A stretch of 33,813 nucleotides of DNA. It comes from Bacillota bacterium (GTDB lineage Bacteria > Bacillota > Clostridia > Peptostreptococcales > Anaerovoracaceae). Both the position numbers and the translations under genes were made by a program. A model generated the notes under the pieces. The model saw nothing but the letters and a program-made list of their open reading frames with translations, was not told the origin of the DNA and did not search any database. Positions within the stretch are counted from its first letter, which is position 1. Every line of letters starts with the position of its first letter. Location of the stretch: assembly GCA_017941085.1 (NCBI GenBank), contig JAGAXF010000021.1:1-33813 (forward strand), written 5' to 3'. This document shows, piece after piece, positions 16,801 through 24,278 of the stretch.

Positions 16801-19730
16801 TCATCAGAACTGAAGGCGATGGTTTGTACTGGGATAAGTCAAATACCGTAACCGTGGTGCCGGAGAAACCGGAAATCGAAAAATACATCAACCAGAATGT
16901 CCATCAGTTTATCGGCCTTGATGACACATTCACATATGACATCATTGCATATGTAACTAAGGATGCTGACCAGGTAGAAATTACAGATACTTTGGTTAAT
17001 GACCTTGAATTCGTATCACAGGCAGGAGACATTGTAGTAAGAGATCTTGGTGAGACTGTAGACCATACACCTTATGGAAGCGTATCCGAAAACGGAGAAC
17101 CGGTTAAGTCCAGCGCCAAGATAGATGGCAAGACTCTTACTATAACCATCGGCAATGCCGAACCTCATCGTGGAAATTGGGTAAAGGCAACCTTTGTTGC
17201 CAAGCTGGACCAGAGTGTGGTAGATGCAATCAATGCCGGAGAAAAACAGATTTCCGATCTTGAGAACAAAGAAATCAAGAAGGATGCAGTTCTAACGGAG
17301 GATGAAGGTCGTGCTGAAACCAAGAAGGGCAACCTGCCTGTAATTACAGAAGAAGAGCATGATGGTGTACCAAATACATCCAGCTACAGGATTAAGGTAG
17401 GAAACGAATACAAGTACAACGACAAGTCCAATACAGTAACTGTAAAACCTGAAAAGCCGGAACTTGAAAAGTACATCAACAAGAATGTACATGAATTTGT
17501 AGCTCTTGATGAGGTATTCACATATGACATTATTGCATATGTACCTAATGATGCAGACAAATTAACCATTACAGATGACCTGAATAAGCAGCTCCAGTTT
17601 GCTAAGGCTGGCGCCAATGTTAAGGTCTTTGATATTGGAACCACCAACAATCATAAGACCGGAGACAAGGCGACAGAAGACAAAGTAGATGCCAGTGTAA
17701 ACAACAGCGAAAATAATATAACTGAAACTGGGGATGCAACCATAACGGCAACCGACGGAAAACTTAAGGTTGTAATCGCTAACACGATTTCCAACATCGA
17801 CAACAATACTGGCGTAATAACCTACAGCGAGGAGAAACTTTCTAAGTACCGCGGTCACTACATCAGGGTACAGTTCGATGCACAGCTGGCGGATGATGTT
17901 GATATCAACAATCTTACAACTGTGGAAATTACAGAAAATGAACCTCTGGATGTAACAGATGACCAGAAGGACCACGACGGAATTGAGAACAAGTCCAGTT
18001 ATACTGTTAAAGTAGGAAACGACGGAAAGTATGAAACCGAGTCCAATACCGTAACGGTAACTCCGGAAGAGCCTAGCATAGAGAAGTACGTCAACAATGA
18101 TGTCCACTGGGATATGTCTGAATTTGACAGACTTATCAAGTACGATATCTTGGTATTTGTACCGCATGATGCTGATAAGTTGCAGATTAGTGACACCCTG
18201 GTTAATGCCCTTGAGTTTGCCAACGGCAAGGGCGATGCGGAAAAACCTGCAGTAGCCAGCAGCAATAAAGATGAAGTTGTAACAAGCATCGTGGCAAAAC
18301 CGGAAAACAACCATAAGGTAAAAGGTACAGTAAGCGAGACAGGTGGCGACCCATTAGGCGATAAGGCTAAAGTTACAATTGATAAACAGAATCTCTTAAT
18401 AGAGATTGATGACGCCAAGCCATATCACGGATCCTATATCCAGGTAACCTTCTGGGCCAAGTATACAGATAAGATTATCGAGGCCGTAAAGATTGAAGAT
18501 ACTGACACCATTACAGGTAATGGTGCAGTTTTGGAAGGCGTAGAAGAACACTATGGTACAACCAATGATGCTACATACAAGTTGTTCGTTAACAACGAGT
18601 GGTCCAGTGACTACGAATCCAACACCGTAACCGTTGAACCTAAGACTGTAGTTCTGGAAGTAGAAAAGAAGTGGCAGGATATTGCCGGTGAGGAAATGAG
18701 CTGGCCGGATGAAGTTGAAGAGGTTGTAATCAACATCATTAATACCAAGAATAACAATAAGGTTGTGGACACCATCGTTCTTAACTCCCTGGAGACCAAG
18801 AAGTCCAAGGAACTTCCGAAGCTGGTTGGTGTTGAATACGCACTGGAAGAGGTTTCCGTACCGGGATATCTCACAACTACAGAGGATGGAAAGCTATTCG
18901 TAAACAAGAAGAATACAATCCTGATTCCTGTAATCAAGACCTGGGACGATAATGCAGACTTTGATGGAAGAAGAACAATCAGTGTTGTTATGAACCTGCT
19001 GCAGGATGGAGAAATCTTCAGAAGCCTGACTATTACAAACGCTGCTGCTGACAGTGCTAATCCGGATGTATGGTATGGTGCATTTACAGATGTTCCATAT
19101 ATGGATGAAGCGGGACACGTATATGAATACACTGTTGAGGAAGTGCCTGTGGCATACTACCTCACAGAATACTCCGGTTCTATTGATACAGAGTTCAAAG
19201 TAACCAATATCCATAGACCGTGGTTCCCGGAAATCCCAGAGACACCTGGTGAAGAAGCATCCTTCGTAATCAAGAAGGAAACAACAGGTGCTGCTGAAAC
19301 AGATAAGGTATACAATGTTGAGATTTCTCTCACATTCCCGCCTGAATATGTTGCAGAGGGAGAAGAGGCTACATATACCTACACTATGGAACTTAAACCG
19401 GGTGAAGAGTATACGGTAGATAAGCTTCCGGCTAAGACTCAGGTAACCATCAAGGAGACCAGCGAGTCCTCCAAGGGATACGAAGTAAGCTATCTCCTCA
19501 ACGGCAAGGATTGCAAGACTGTATCCTTCGAGGCTGATACTTCTGTAGTTAACCGCGTAGTAGTTATTAACTACAAGGCTCCGGAAAAACCCGAAAAACC
19601 GGATAAGCCAAAGGAAGAAACACCAAAGACAGGTGACGAAAGCAACATGATGATGTGGATTTCCTTGGCTGGCCTGGCAGGAGCAACTACAGTTGTTATG
19701 GCAACCAGGAGAAGAAGAAACTACAAGTAA
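10821..19730 (+). CDS. Giant wall-anchored surface protein: beta-helix head, six D2 isopeptide domains, Cna-B-like domains
   Basis: The 2969-residue product starts with a signal peptide (RRSLAIIIALVMVLTSG, likely cut after AYA). Rough layout: a Listeria-Bacteroides-type repeat at about 139-240 (GYYFTGWRVQYG, LTLVAMWA); a Gly-rich parallel beta-helix at about 474-920 (repeated GGA(I/V)YV motifs); Cna-B-like domain at 923-1115; and fimbrial D2-type domains near 1118, 1517, 1814, 2014, 2212 and 2417. Each D2 domain begins EKY(I/V)N and ends (S/T)N(T/E)VTV, giving the Lys and Asn expected to form an internal isopeptide bond. Cna-B-like domains lie at about 1377-1512, 1712-1810, 2609-2698 and 2699-2798. 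A final small domain is followed by a Pro/Lys spacer, TPKTGDE, a hydrophobic segment and RRRRNYK. This suggests a rigid stalk displaying a beta-helix head, attached by sortase. AAGGAG lies eight bases before the ATG. Confidence 0.9.
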   Translation: MGRRNTGLRRSLAIIIALVMVLTSGVAPLTQFAGVAYAASQDENNPTEVKDWAGLREAVKDGGYIKITQDLVAEGSSIDITKDVHIVGDNATIWRKDGDANFPVFNVKDGGKLELGKGLTLTGLTGTCTGGESVPGENVFKVIWDNGVSGDGHKATEPEVVAAGTKLSKKPDDSWKPGDGYYFTGWRVQYGEKYTNPDDGQEYENWNYNYTDKEGSTNFVVPSGVSGTLTLVAMWAKDEVTPGDGGGWSIYDGNPNYLSRITNGETFGIALTGTDANGKKGIWVMPNDSSNIVELQLITDVDQMWNNYNANKGKWIVKRISSTNHDYTSASGNHPIEYRNAAYYGNTGSINGQYVFVPGWGRGGTDTSKYYGGKLDSNGNVDGWSQAGYWYSEEPVNPRGKEMGAAYFSSWTDVYNWATGATSGGTTNTVKYNEKGYADPASWWKKDETPTTTGEQTCDGDGGCKEYTTSDFASGTGDKYRGFFIEVAANSSATLNGATLENFVTKANSVVKFASPVVAQGENARFDIKDGTIKCNNVGYTAVNSKSQESADKIKSYIENTLELSDTAGAVTYRAGAKGDITGGTITTNRADAGAIAVRGANTEVYMTDGTITKNVGVHYGGAAYVYNGGFLSMGGGTMSNNYAWNKGGAVYVSDEEYGSTKWMQPNSTKKVGKSLFSFDGGTLTGNFAVNRGGAIYVESDGVALLSGNITNNYSRSLGGAVYVAGDGIQRMYQLYVSNGCITGNTAVKSAPELNKYLAGETLQCNIKNNWMGDKSLAGDNKDYAGYAGYGGGLWLCAFGGNATFGYDLDQPDKIVIIDGNTAETQGDDIKLRPTRPGEGSGINIVGNIDADNNKWINENTKKPIEPNTTYSGPLPIRNDRDKEGCDSALTISGNIARVGGAIAANGTVVFGPENEAYRLHTALSVKKHWGEGVERENITLALSFKDEDGKEYPLEGYSYTLTGTATPKDQITENTKSWEEEEWTVGFGLPLTYIDSNGNVKPVFTFTDPDNGKELDPSSTEKETGVARIYELAKANRLTGAKLNANLVITETVNGAEPTQYEFSSEDITLNETSYKEETHTYYDKAKAEVGKVTTKAAVLNFGQNVSNTKPEEEKPEVEKYINNKVHVNLENFDEVFEYSIMGFVPADATEITITDELVPDLRFVDADGNIQGVDAGFDPQNVVVNKSGFHGLVIEGATNNHNANGSGTVTGHNKAWFDNNPGRMLSDMLDKVKVEDNKISITIDKDMMDAHADAKYDKGTTDNDLRGKNIILSYKAVINPESYEKVLKQIAAGEKESADSSLGLKWEKITSNDSSIDVSVDGDGESHSKVFNGKDVESDGSHAGIINKANFKVTINDDGTFNYDTNTVTVKPKTQELEVEKTWAGTDGNKWPEEVSSVTFGLFKTKEGVEKPEPVKGSVDEEGKYTTGTDDAVAVIELTSEKTKVKVTGLPKLEGVTYSAREIKVGDDEVAYNDTNTAGVLKQGDVVKYIVKMIREKLAGSKIDNKFIATNSAPAIEKYVNQKVHAELEAFDTEFTYDIMAYVPAGSTKITISDELKPQLVLKSTKAEIEESVVSKEKNDHKVESSVKQSGTAIKEGVTATIDSKNPNKVDIEVINSDGALDGMWIQATLKAEISSGAYEDVLKQLEKDDPTEANEAINWARITENAPVIDGEKSHSGLVNKASYKIEVGNQSSSVYESNEVTVVPNTVSYAGEKAWTGLEGDETWPKDVTVKFNLVKVSTNEVGETAREIVASVELKKGEETKDFPKQPKLEGVTYEVEEETVAGYMITNEETKTEDGKTTVTITNKPEKPEIEKYINKNVHKFINLEETFTYDIIGYITQDAIEVGFIERLNENLQFKNGGDVKVTVTDLGTDVDHKPNGSVSKKGKDITKAEIEVGVETRSLTVRLDEATSKSVRGHWVRVTFDAELNSDLVEALKNGTKTIDDLNQVEVINGKTLQEDVEKRPAENTGNLPVITDENHKGIPNTSEYIIRTEGDGLYWDKSNTVTVVPEKPEIEKYINQNVHQFIGLDDTFTYDIIAYVTKDADQVEITDTLVNDLEFVSQAGDIVVRDLGETVDHTPYGSVSENGEPVKSSAKIDGKTLTITIGNAEPHRGNWVKATFVAKLDQSVVDAINAGEKQISDLENKEIKKDAVLTEDEGRAETKKGNLPVITEEEHDGVPNTSSYRIKVGNEYKYNDKSNTVTVKPEKPELEKYINKNVHEFVALDEVFTYDIIAYVPNDADKLTITDDLNKQLQFAKAGANVKVFDIGTTNNHKTGDKATEDKVDASVNNSENNITETGDATITATDGKLKVVIANTISNIDNNTGVITYSEEKLSKYRGHYIRVQFDAQLADDVDINNLTTVEITENEPLDVTDDQKDHDGIENKSSYTVKVGNDGKYETESNTVTVTPEEPSIEKYVNNDVHWDMSEFDRLIKYDILVFVPHDADKLQISDTLVNALEFANGKGDAEKPAVASSNKDEVVTSIVAKPENNHKVKGTVSETGGDPLGDKAKVTIDKQNLLIEIDDAKPYHGSYIQVTFWAKYTDKIIEAVKIEDTDTITGNGAVLEGVEEHYGTTNDATYKLFVNNEWSSDYESNTVTVEPKTVVLEVEKKWQDIAGEEMSWPDEVEEVVINIINTKNNNKVVDTIVLNSLETKKSKELPKLVGVEYALEEVSVPGYLTTTEDGKLFVNKKNTILIPVIKTWDDNADFDGRRTISVVMNLLQDGEIFRSLTITNAAADSANPDVWYGAFTDVPYMDEAGHVYEYTVEEVPVAYYLTEYSGSIDTEFKVTNIHRPWFPEIPETPGEEASFVIKKETTGAAETDKVYNVEISLTFPPEYVAEGEEATYTYTMELKPGEEYTVDKLPAKTQVTIKETSESSKGYEVSYLLNGKDCKTVSFEADTSVVNRVVVINYKAPEKPEKPDKPKEETPKTGDESNMMMWISLAGLAGATTVVMATRRRRNYK

Positions 19731-19774
19731 TTCTTCCCGTTGATGGCGAAAAGCCACATTCAAAATAACTAAGG

Positions 19775-19802
19775 ACAGGGGTCGACATCGACCCCTGTTT
19801 TT
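19775..19802 (+). terminator. Rho-independent terminator after the giant surface protein
   Basis: A perfect 10-bp stem (ACAGGGGTCG / CGACCCCTGT) with loop ACAT is followed by five T residues. It ends only 14 bp before the radA start, so radA must rely on read-through or on a promoter within the 3' end of the upstream gene or this gap. Confidence 0.92.
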
Positions 19803-19816
19803 CAAGGAAGGAACAA

Positions 19817-21217
19817 ATGGCAAAGTCGAGTAAAAAAGGTAAGACAGTATTCGTTTGTCAGGAATGCGGATATGAAAGCCCCAAGTGGCTGGGTCAGTGT
19901 ATTTGCGGCGCGTGGAATTCCTTTGTGGAGGAAAAGGTGCCGGACCTGGATCTAAATGACACCAGAAGAAGAACCTCTTCTAAAGGAGGGGAAGGAAAGG
20001 TGGGATCCAACAACCCATCTCCTTTGGCTCAGGTTGGAACCGGAGGCTATAGCCGAGTGGACACTGAAATAGGCGAACTTAACCGAGTTCTCGGCGGAGG
20101 CCTGGTGAAGGGCTCCTTAACCCTTATTTCCGGTGAGCCGGGCATAGGCAAGTCCACCATAATAATCCAGGCAGCTGCAAATATAGCAAATAGAGGAGAG
20201 AAGGTTCTCTATGTAACGGGAGAGGAATCGGAAGAACAGATCAAAATGCGGGCCGACAGAGTTTGTAGGGATATTCCTCCTACTTTGTTCATATTGGCGG
20301 AAACCAATATGGAAAACGTAATGGCGGTTTGTGAAAATCTGAATCCTGCCTTTGTTATTATTGACTCCATTCAGACCATGTATACCGAGGAGATTGAATC
20401 TGTTCCCGGCAGTGTATCCCAGGTAAGAGCCTGTGGAAATATCCTTATGAAAATAGGAAAGACCATGGATATTCCCGTATTCATAGTCGCTCACGTCACC
20501 AAAAGTGGAGAGCTGGCAGGCCCAAAGATTGTAGAACACCTGGTGGATTGCGTTCTGAGCTTTACCGGGGAAAGGGACCAGGACCTTAGAGTTTTAAGGG
20601 CATATAAGAATAGATTTGGAACCACCAATGAAATCGGCGCCTTTAAAATGGAAGAGGCGGGACTGATTGAAATTGATGACTTATCGGCCACCTTCCTGGA
20701 TAGCAATGGACCAAAGCCTGAGGGCTCCGTGGTTTCTGCCATATATGAAGGCAGCAGACCGGTGCTTCTGGAGATTCAAGCCCTTACAGCTCCGGCAAAT
20801 GTGGGCTTTGCCAGAAGGACCTCTGTAGGCATAGATAATTCCAGACTTTCCATGATTTTGGCAGTGCTAGAAAAGAAATGCGGTCTCACCATGATAAACC
20901 AGGACGTTTATGTAAACGTGGTTGGAGGCTTAAGGCCGGACAGCACCTCTGTGGATTTGGCCGTTGCCTTGGCAGTTTATTCCTCCATGAGGGGCGTAAC
21001 CTCTCCCAGGTCGGTAATTGCCATAGGTGAAATAGGCCTAACGGGAGAGATAAGATCCATAAGAAATATAGATAAAATAGCGGCTGAGGCAGCCAGAATG
21101 GGCTATGAAAAGATACTGGTGCCCTTAAGGAATGCCGAATCCCTTAAAAGTACCGACAAATGCCAGATTATAGGCGTAAAGGATATACATCAGGCAATTG
21201 ACGCATTTAAAGAGTAA
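19817..21217 (+). CDS. radA: DNA repair protein RadA
   Basis: The 466-residue product has full family length. It starts with a C4 zinc finger (CQECGYESPKWLGQCICG), then a RecA-like ATPase with Walker A GEPGIGKST at residues 106-114, Walker B FVIIDSIQTM and the RadA-specific KNRFG motif (YKNRFGTTNEIG). A Lon-like C-terminal domain follows (GGLRPDSTSVDLAVALAVYS), which in this family lacks protease activity. RadA drives branch migration of recombination intermediates in DNA repair. The ribosome binding site AAGGAAGG precedes the ATG, within a few bases of the upstream terminator. A terminator follows 33 bp after the stop, so it seems to be a single-gene unit. It often neighbours other genes such as disA in Firmicutes, but not here. 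Confidence 0.97.
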   Translation: MAKSSKKGKTVFVCQECGYESPKWLGQCICGAWNSFVEEKVPDLDLNDTRRRTSSKGGEGKVGSNNPSPLAQVGTGGYSRVDTEIGELNRVLGGGLVKGSLTLISGEPGIGKSTIIIQAAANIANRGEKVLYVTGEESEEQIKMRADRVCRDIPPTLFILAETNMENVMAVCENLNPAFVIIDSIQTMYTEEIESVPGSVSQVRACGNILMKIGKTMDIPVFIVAHVTKSGELAGPKIVEHLVDCVLSFTGERDQDLRVLRAYKNRFGTTNEIGAFKMEEAGLIEIDDLSATFLDSNGPKPEGSVVSAIYEGSRPVLLEIQALTAPANVGFARRTSVGIDNSRLSMILAVLEKKCGLTMINQDVYVNVVGGLRPDSTSVDLAVALAVYSSMRGVTSPRSVIAIGEIGLTGEIRSIRNIDKIAAEAARMGYEKILVPLRNAESLKSTDKCQIIGVKDIHQAIDAFKE

Positions 21218-21250
21218 ATACGGAAAAAACCGCTAAATCTTCACGAAAAC

Positions 21251-21285
21251 GACCCCTTGGGAATTTGCACCCAGGGGTCATTTAT
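21251..21285 (+). terminator. Terminator after radA
   Basis: GACCCCTTGGG pairs with CCCAGGGGTC across an 8-9 nt loop, a 10-bp stem with a one-base bulge, followed by the T-rich ATTTATT. It starts 33 bp after the radA stop. Confidence 0.75.
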
Positions 21286-21293
21286 TGTATAAT
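21265..21293 (+). promoter_or_regulatory. Candidate promoter of the six-gene operon
   Basis: A perfect -10 TATAAT lies at 21288-21293. TTGCAC at 21265-21270 sits exactly 17 bp upstream as a weak -35. The -35 lies in the loop of the radA terminator and the spacer covers its 3' arm, so terminator and promoter share sequence. The predicted start near 21300 leaves a leader of about 58 nt before the ATG at 21359. Confidence 0.6.
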
Positions 21294-21358
21294 AGTACGG
21301 AATGTATGCAGTTCGAGAATTACAGTAATTAACCTTATTTCAGGAGGTAATGAAAGCA

Positions 21359-24256
21359 ATGATTTATTGTGCCAAATGTGGCAAAGCATTAAAGGATGAT
21401 GATTTATTCTGCAGTGGATGCGGTAGTAGGGTAGAGGCGGATTTACAGGTAGAAACGAAGGGATATAAGCCCCCTTCAAAAAGAGGAACCCTGGAGTCTG
21501 AAACAAAAAACGGAGAGTCTTCCGGTTTTCATATAGAGGAAATGAGATGGGATTTGGATGGATATCCTGACGACAGCAAGCGCAGAAAGACCGACACCGC
21601 CCAGCTTAACTGGTCCTCAGTTGTAGATCCAAGGGACAGACAAAGATCTGAACCGAGAAAGATAGATGATTTCGAAGAGAGCTCCGTATTCTTTAGAAAA
21701 GAAGAAACGCCGGAGCCCATTGAAGATATAAAAGAAATAACTGAAGAGGAGCTGGCTACAATGATAGCCGCAGATACACCAAAGGTTACACCTAAGGGAT
21801 CCGGCTCAACTTCCAGACTTCATAAGGAAAAGGTTCAGGCCCACAGCAACAGGCAGACCGGATCCGATGAAGGCTTTGTTTATGGAAGTATCTTTGCTTC
21901 AGGCAATGAAACAGAGAGCACACCTGAGACTTCTTCAGTAAGGGGAGGCGGAAGAAACACCTTTGTATTGGAAAAGGTGGATATTACTGATGCCATGGAA
22001 GGATTATCCTCTGGAGATAGTTACGAGGATAAGTATAAAACCGGAGAATTTGGTTTCCAGCCGGAATTCAAGAAGGACAGATTTACAGACCCGGACATCT
22101 TTGATGATGATGAGGATGACCGCAGGGATGATGAGATCGGATATGCGGATCTCTTTAACGATGATTATGAAGATAATATACGTCCCGAAGAGGGCTCTAT
22201 AAAGAACAGGTTGTTTTCCGGAGTTTCCGGTCTCTTTGGCAAACTGGAAAGATTTGCTCGCTTTGATAGAGACGATGACTATTACGAAAAGGATGAAAGA
22301 GACTTTGATCCTGATGATTACGATGATGATTTTGACGTCTTTGATGTAGACGATGATTTTGACAGAGAAAACTTCCAGAAGGGAGCAACGCAGGTTTTCC
22401 AGAGAAGCTTTGAGGACCAGGAAGAAACAGTTTCCATCAAACCAAAGGCAAAGGTAGAGGCAGCACCTGCTCCCAAAACCAAGGGCCTTCCCAGAACCAC
22501 TGCTGTGGATGATTGGGCAAAGGATATTAGAGAAGCCTCCAGAGAAGCTTCCATGTCCGTAAGTCCAAAACCTGCGGCTCCATCAAATCTGGAGGGACGA
22601 GCAAAGTTCTATACCTTCAACCAGAAAAGTGCTGAATTCCAAGCTCTATTGGACGAAGAATATGAGAGACTGAAGAAGAGGATTCAGGCGGAGAGTGAAG
22701 AACCCAAGTATTCAAGACCCATGCCCACCAGAAGAAGCGATGAGGAGAGGGAACTTGAATACAAGAAGATGATGGAAGAATCGGCTAAACCAAAGGAAGA
22801 AGAGCCAGAGGTTGTAGTTGAACCAGAGGTAGTAGAAGAACCTGAGGTTGTAGTTGAGCCGGAGGTAGTAGAAGAGCCTGAGGTTGTAGTTGAACCGGAG
22901 GTAGTAGAAGAACCGGAGGTGGTAGTTGAACCGGAGGTAGTAGAGGAGCCTGAGGTTGTAGTGGAACCTGAGGTTACCCATATGCCTTGGATTCAAAAGG
23001 AACCGGAACCGGAGGTTGTTTCCGCTCCAGTGACAGATTCCATCGAGGTGGAGGGTCCCGCCATTGAGATTCAACCGGAGCCGGAACCCGTGGTAGAAGA
23101 ACCTAAGGTGGTGGTGGAACCAGAGGTAATAGAAAAGCCTGTTGAGATAAAGCCGGAGCCGGAATCTTTTAAGCCGGAGTTTGCCAGGGCCAGACAAGAG
23201 GTAGAGGACAGCGACGCAGAGCTTTCCGAGTTTGAACGTAGACTTACAGAGCTTGAGAATCAGGTGGAAGATTTTGCCCATGATGACAGCCGTATATATA
23301 GCGAAGGCTTCACCACCGCATATTCCAAGGGAGATTTTGTAGCCTTTGAAGAAGAGGCGGAAGAAGAACCGGAGGAACTTGAAGAACCGGAAGAGGAAAG
23401 ACCTCAGTACGCCTTTGCTAGAGCTATACCTACCGCAAAGGATAAACCAACGGAAAGAGAAGAAAGAGCACTGCGCTACGGTGACATTTTTAATAATGAT
23501 GATTACGATTATGATGATTCGGAAAAATCCGGCAGAGCTAAGCTTATAATCCTAGACATTCTCATTGCAGTTCTGGCAGTTTGTGTACTTATTACTGCCA
23601 TCCTGGTATTCGCAGGAGATACTGCTGTGGGACAAAAACTTCAAAGCATTCTGGGTATCAACAAGACCACAGAAGAAGAGGTTGCGCCCGGTGGACAGCA
23701 AGTTGAAGAAAACACCGGCGAGGAAACAGCAACTCAAGAACCATCAATTATTGAAACAGCCATCCAGCAGCAGGCAGGTAAGAACAAAAACATTACAGAG
23801 GTTGCAGAGGATACAGCCCTTCAGTTTACAGAAGATAGAGACTACGGCATGGTTGGGGTAGAGTATGCATCCTTGTTTACTGACGCAGATTGGTATACCA
23901 CAGGTGATGGAGTTACTGTTAAGTATACTCCTGAGCTGGTTGGAACAGTTATGGAGTATTACTCTTTGCTCCAGGATCGCTATAACGAGGGAAGCGACGA
24001 GGTGCTTAACCTGGTGGATGACTATGCGGACTACTATTACGAGGTGGCTGCAATTACGCCGGAAGAAGGGGTTACTTATAAGTACAACAAGCTTCAAATT
24101 GGAGAAATAAGACAGGACGGATCTGAATTCTACGTTCTTACCAGATTGGCCGAGACCATCTCCACCAGTGAGGATCCTGTGGTGACTATGCAGCTAGTAC
24201 GTTTGGACACATCGGATAACAGAGTTCTTGTAGAAGAAGTTACTGACGTTCAATAG
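21359..24256 (+). CDS. Zinc-ribbon, acidic low-complexity, single-pass membrane protein of unknown function
   Basis: The product of about 965 residues opens with a zinc ribbon (C4, C7, C18, C21 in MIYCAKCGKALKDDDLFCSG). About 700 mostly acidic, disordered residues follow, including Asp-rich runs near 240-340 and a Glu-Pro-Val repeat near 482-540. One membrane span lies at about 729-751 (LDILIAVLAVCVLITAILVF). A folded-looking, acidic domain of about 200 residues outside the membrane completes it. The ATG at 21359 was chosen because AGGAGG (21342-21347) is 11 bases upstream and zinc ribbons of this type begin at the Met; an ATG at 21350 is only two bases from that site. Short N-terminal zinc ribbons joined to a membrane span are common in Clostridia, but no function is established for this architecture. 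It heads the operon and lies 22 bp before the UPF0182 gene. Confidence 0.85.
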   Translation: MIYCAKCGKALKDDDLFCSGCGSRVEADLQVETKGYKPPSKRGTLESETKNGESSGFHIEEMRWDLDGYPDDSKRRKTDTAQLNWSSVVDPRDRQRSEPRKIDDFEESSVFFRKEETPEPIEDIKEITEEELATMIAADTPKVTPKGSGSTSRLHKEKVQAHSNRQTGSDEGFVYGSIFASGNETESTPETSSVRGGGRNTFVLEKVDITDAMEGLSSGDSYEDKYKTGEFGFQPEFKKDRFTDPDIFDDDEDDRRDDEIGYADLFNDDYEDNIRPEEGSIKNRLFSGVSGLFGKLERFARFDRDDDYYEKDERDFDPDDYDDDFDVFDVDDDFDRENFQKGATQVFQRSFEDQEETVSIKPKAKVEAAPAPKTKGLPRTTAVDDWAKDIREASREASMSVSPKPAAPSNLEGRAKFYTFNQKSAEFQALLDEEYERLKKRIQAESEEPKYSRPMPTRRSDEERELEYKKMMEESAKPKEEEPEVVVEPEVVEEPEVVVEPEVVEEPEVVVEPEVVEEPEVVVEPEVVEEPEVVVEPEVTHMPWIQKEPEPEVVSAPVTDSIEVEGPAIEIQPEPEPVVEEPKVVVEPEVIEKPVEIKPEPESFKPEFARARQEVEDSDAELSEFERRLTELENQVEDFAHDDSRIYSEGFTTAYSKGDFVAFEEEAEEEPEELEEPEEERPQYAFARAIPTAKDKPTEREERALRYGDIFNNDDYDYDDSEKSGRAKLIILDILIAVLAVCVLITAILVFAGDTAVGQKLQSILGINKTTEEEVAPGGQQVEENTGEETATQEPSIIETAIQQQAGKNKNITEVAEDTALQFTEDRDYGMVGVEYASLFTDADWYTTGDGVTVKYTPELVGTVMEYYSLLQDRYNEGSDEVLNLVDDYADYYYEVAAITPEEGVTYKYNKLQIGEIRQDGSEFYVLTRLAETISTSEDPVVTMQLVRLDTSDNRVLVEEVTDVQ
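22804..22977 (+). repeat. 36-bp in-frame minisatellite encoding a 12-residue EPEVVVEPEVVE unit
   Basis: Nearly five copies of a 36-bp unit lie head to tail, differing by a few silent changes such as CCA/CCG/CCT for Pro and GAA/GAG for Glu. Copy number can change by slippage in steps of 12 residues without breaking the frame. A looser continuation of the same motif occurs at about 23080-23130. It falls in the disordered cytoplasmic part of the host protein. Confidence 0.9.
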
Positions 24257-24278
24257 AAATATTTAAGGTGCTGAGGAT

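Noticed and set aside
17562..18314. 250-codon open frame on the minus strand
   Set aside because: It lies wholly inside the giant surface gene, has a hydrophobic/Cys-rich composition typical of reverse-complement reading, no ribosome binding site and no family resemblance.
18894..19823. 309-codon open frame on the minus strand
   Set aside because: It overlaps the 3' end of the surface gene and its terminator; the composition looks like an antisense shadow and no domain is recognisable.
22804..22977. Regular 36-bp repeats that could suggest a CRISPR array
   Set aside because: The copies are head to tail with no spacers, keep one reading frame and encode a simple peptide repeat.
22712..23281. 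Minus-strand frame with Leu/Arg/Tyr/Asn-rich repeats
   Set aside because: It is the reverse complement of the Glu-Pro-Val minisatellite; the apparent repeats follow from the coding repeat on the plus strand.
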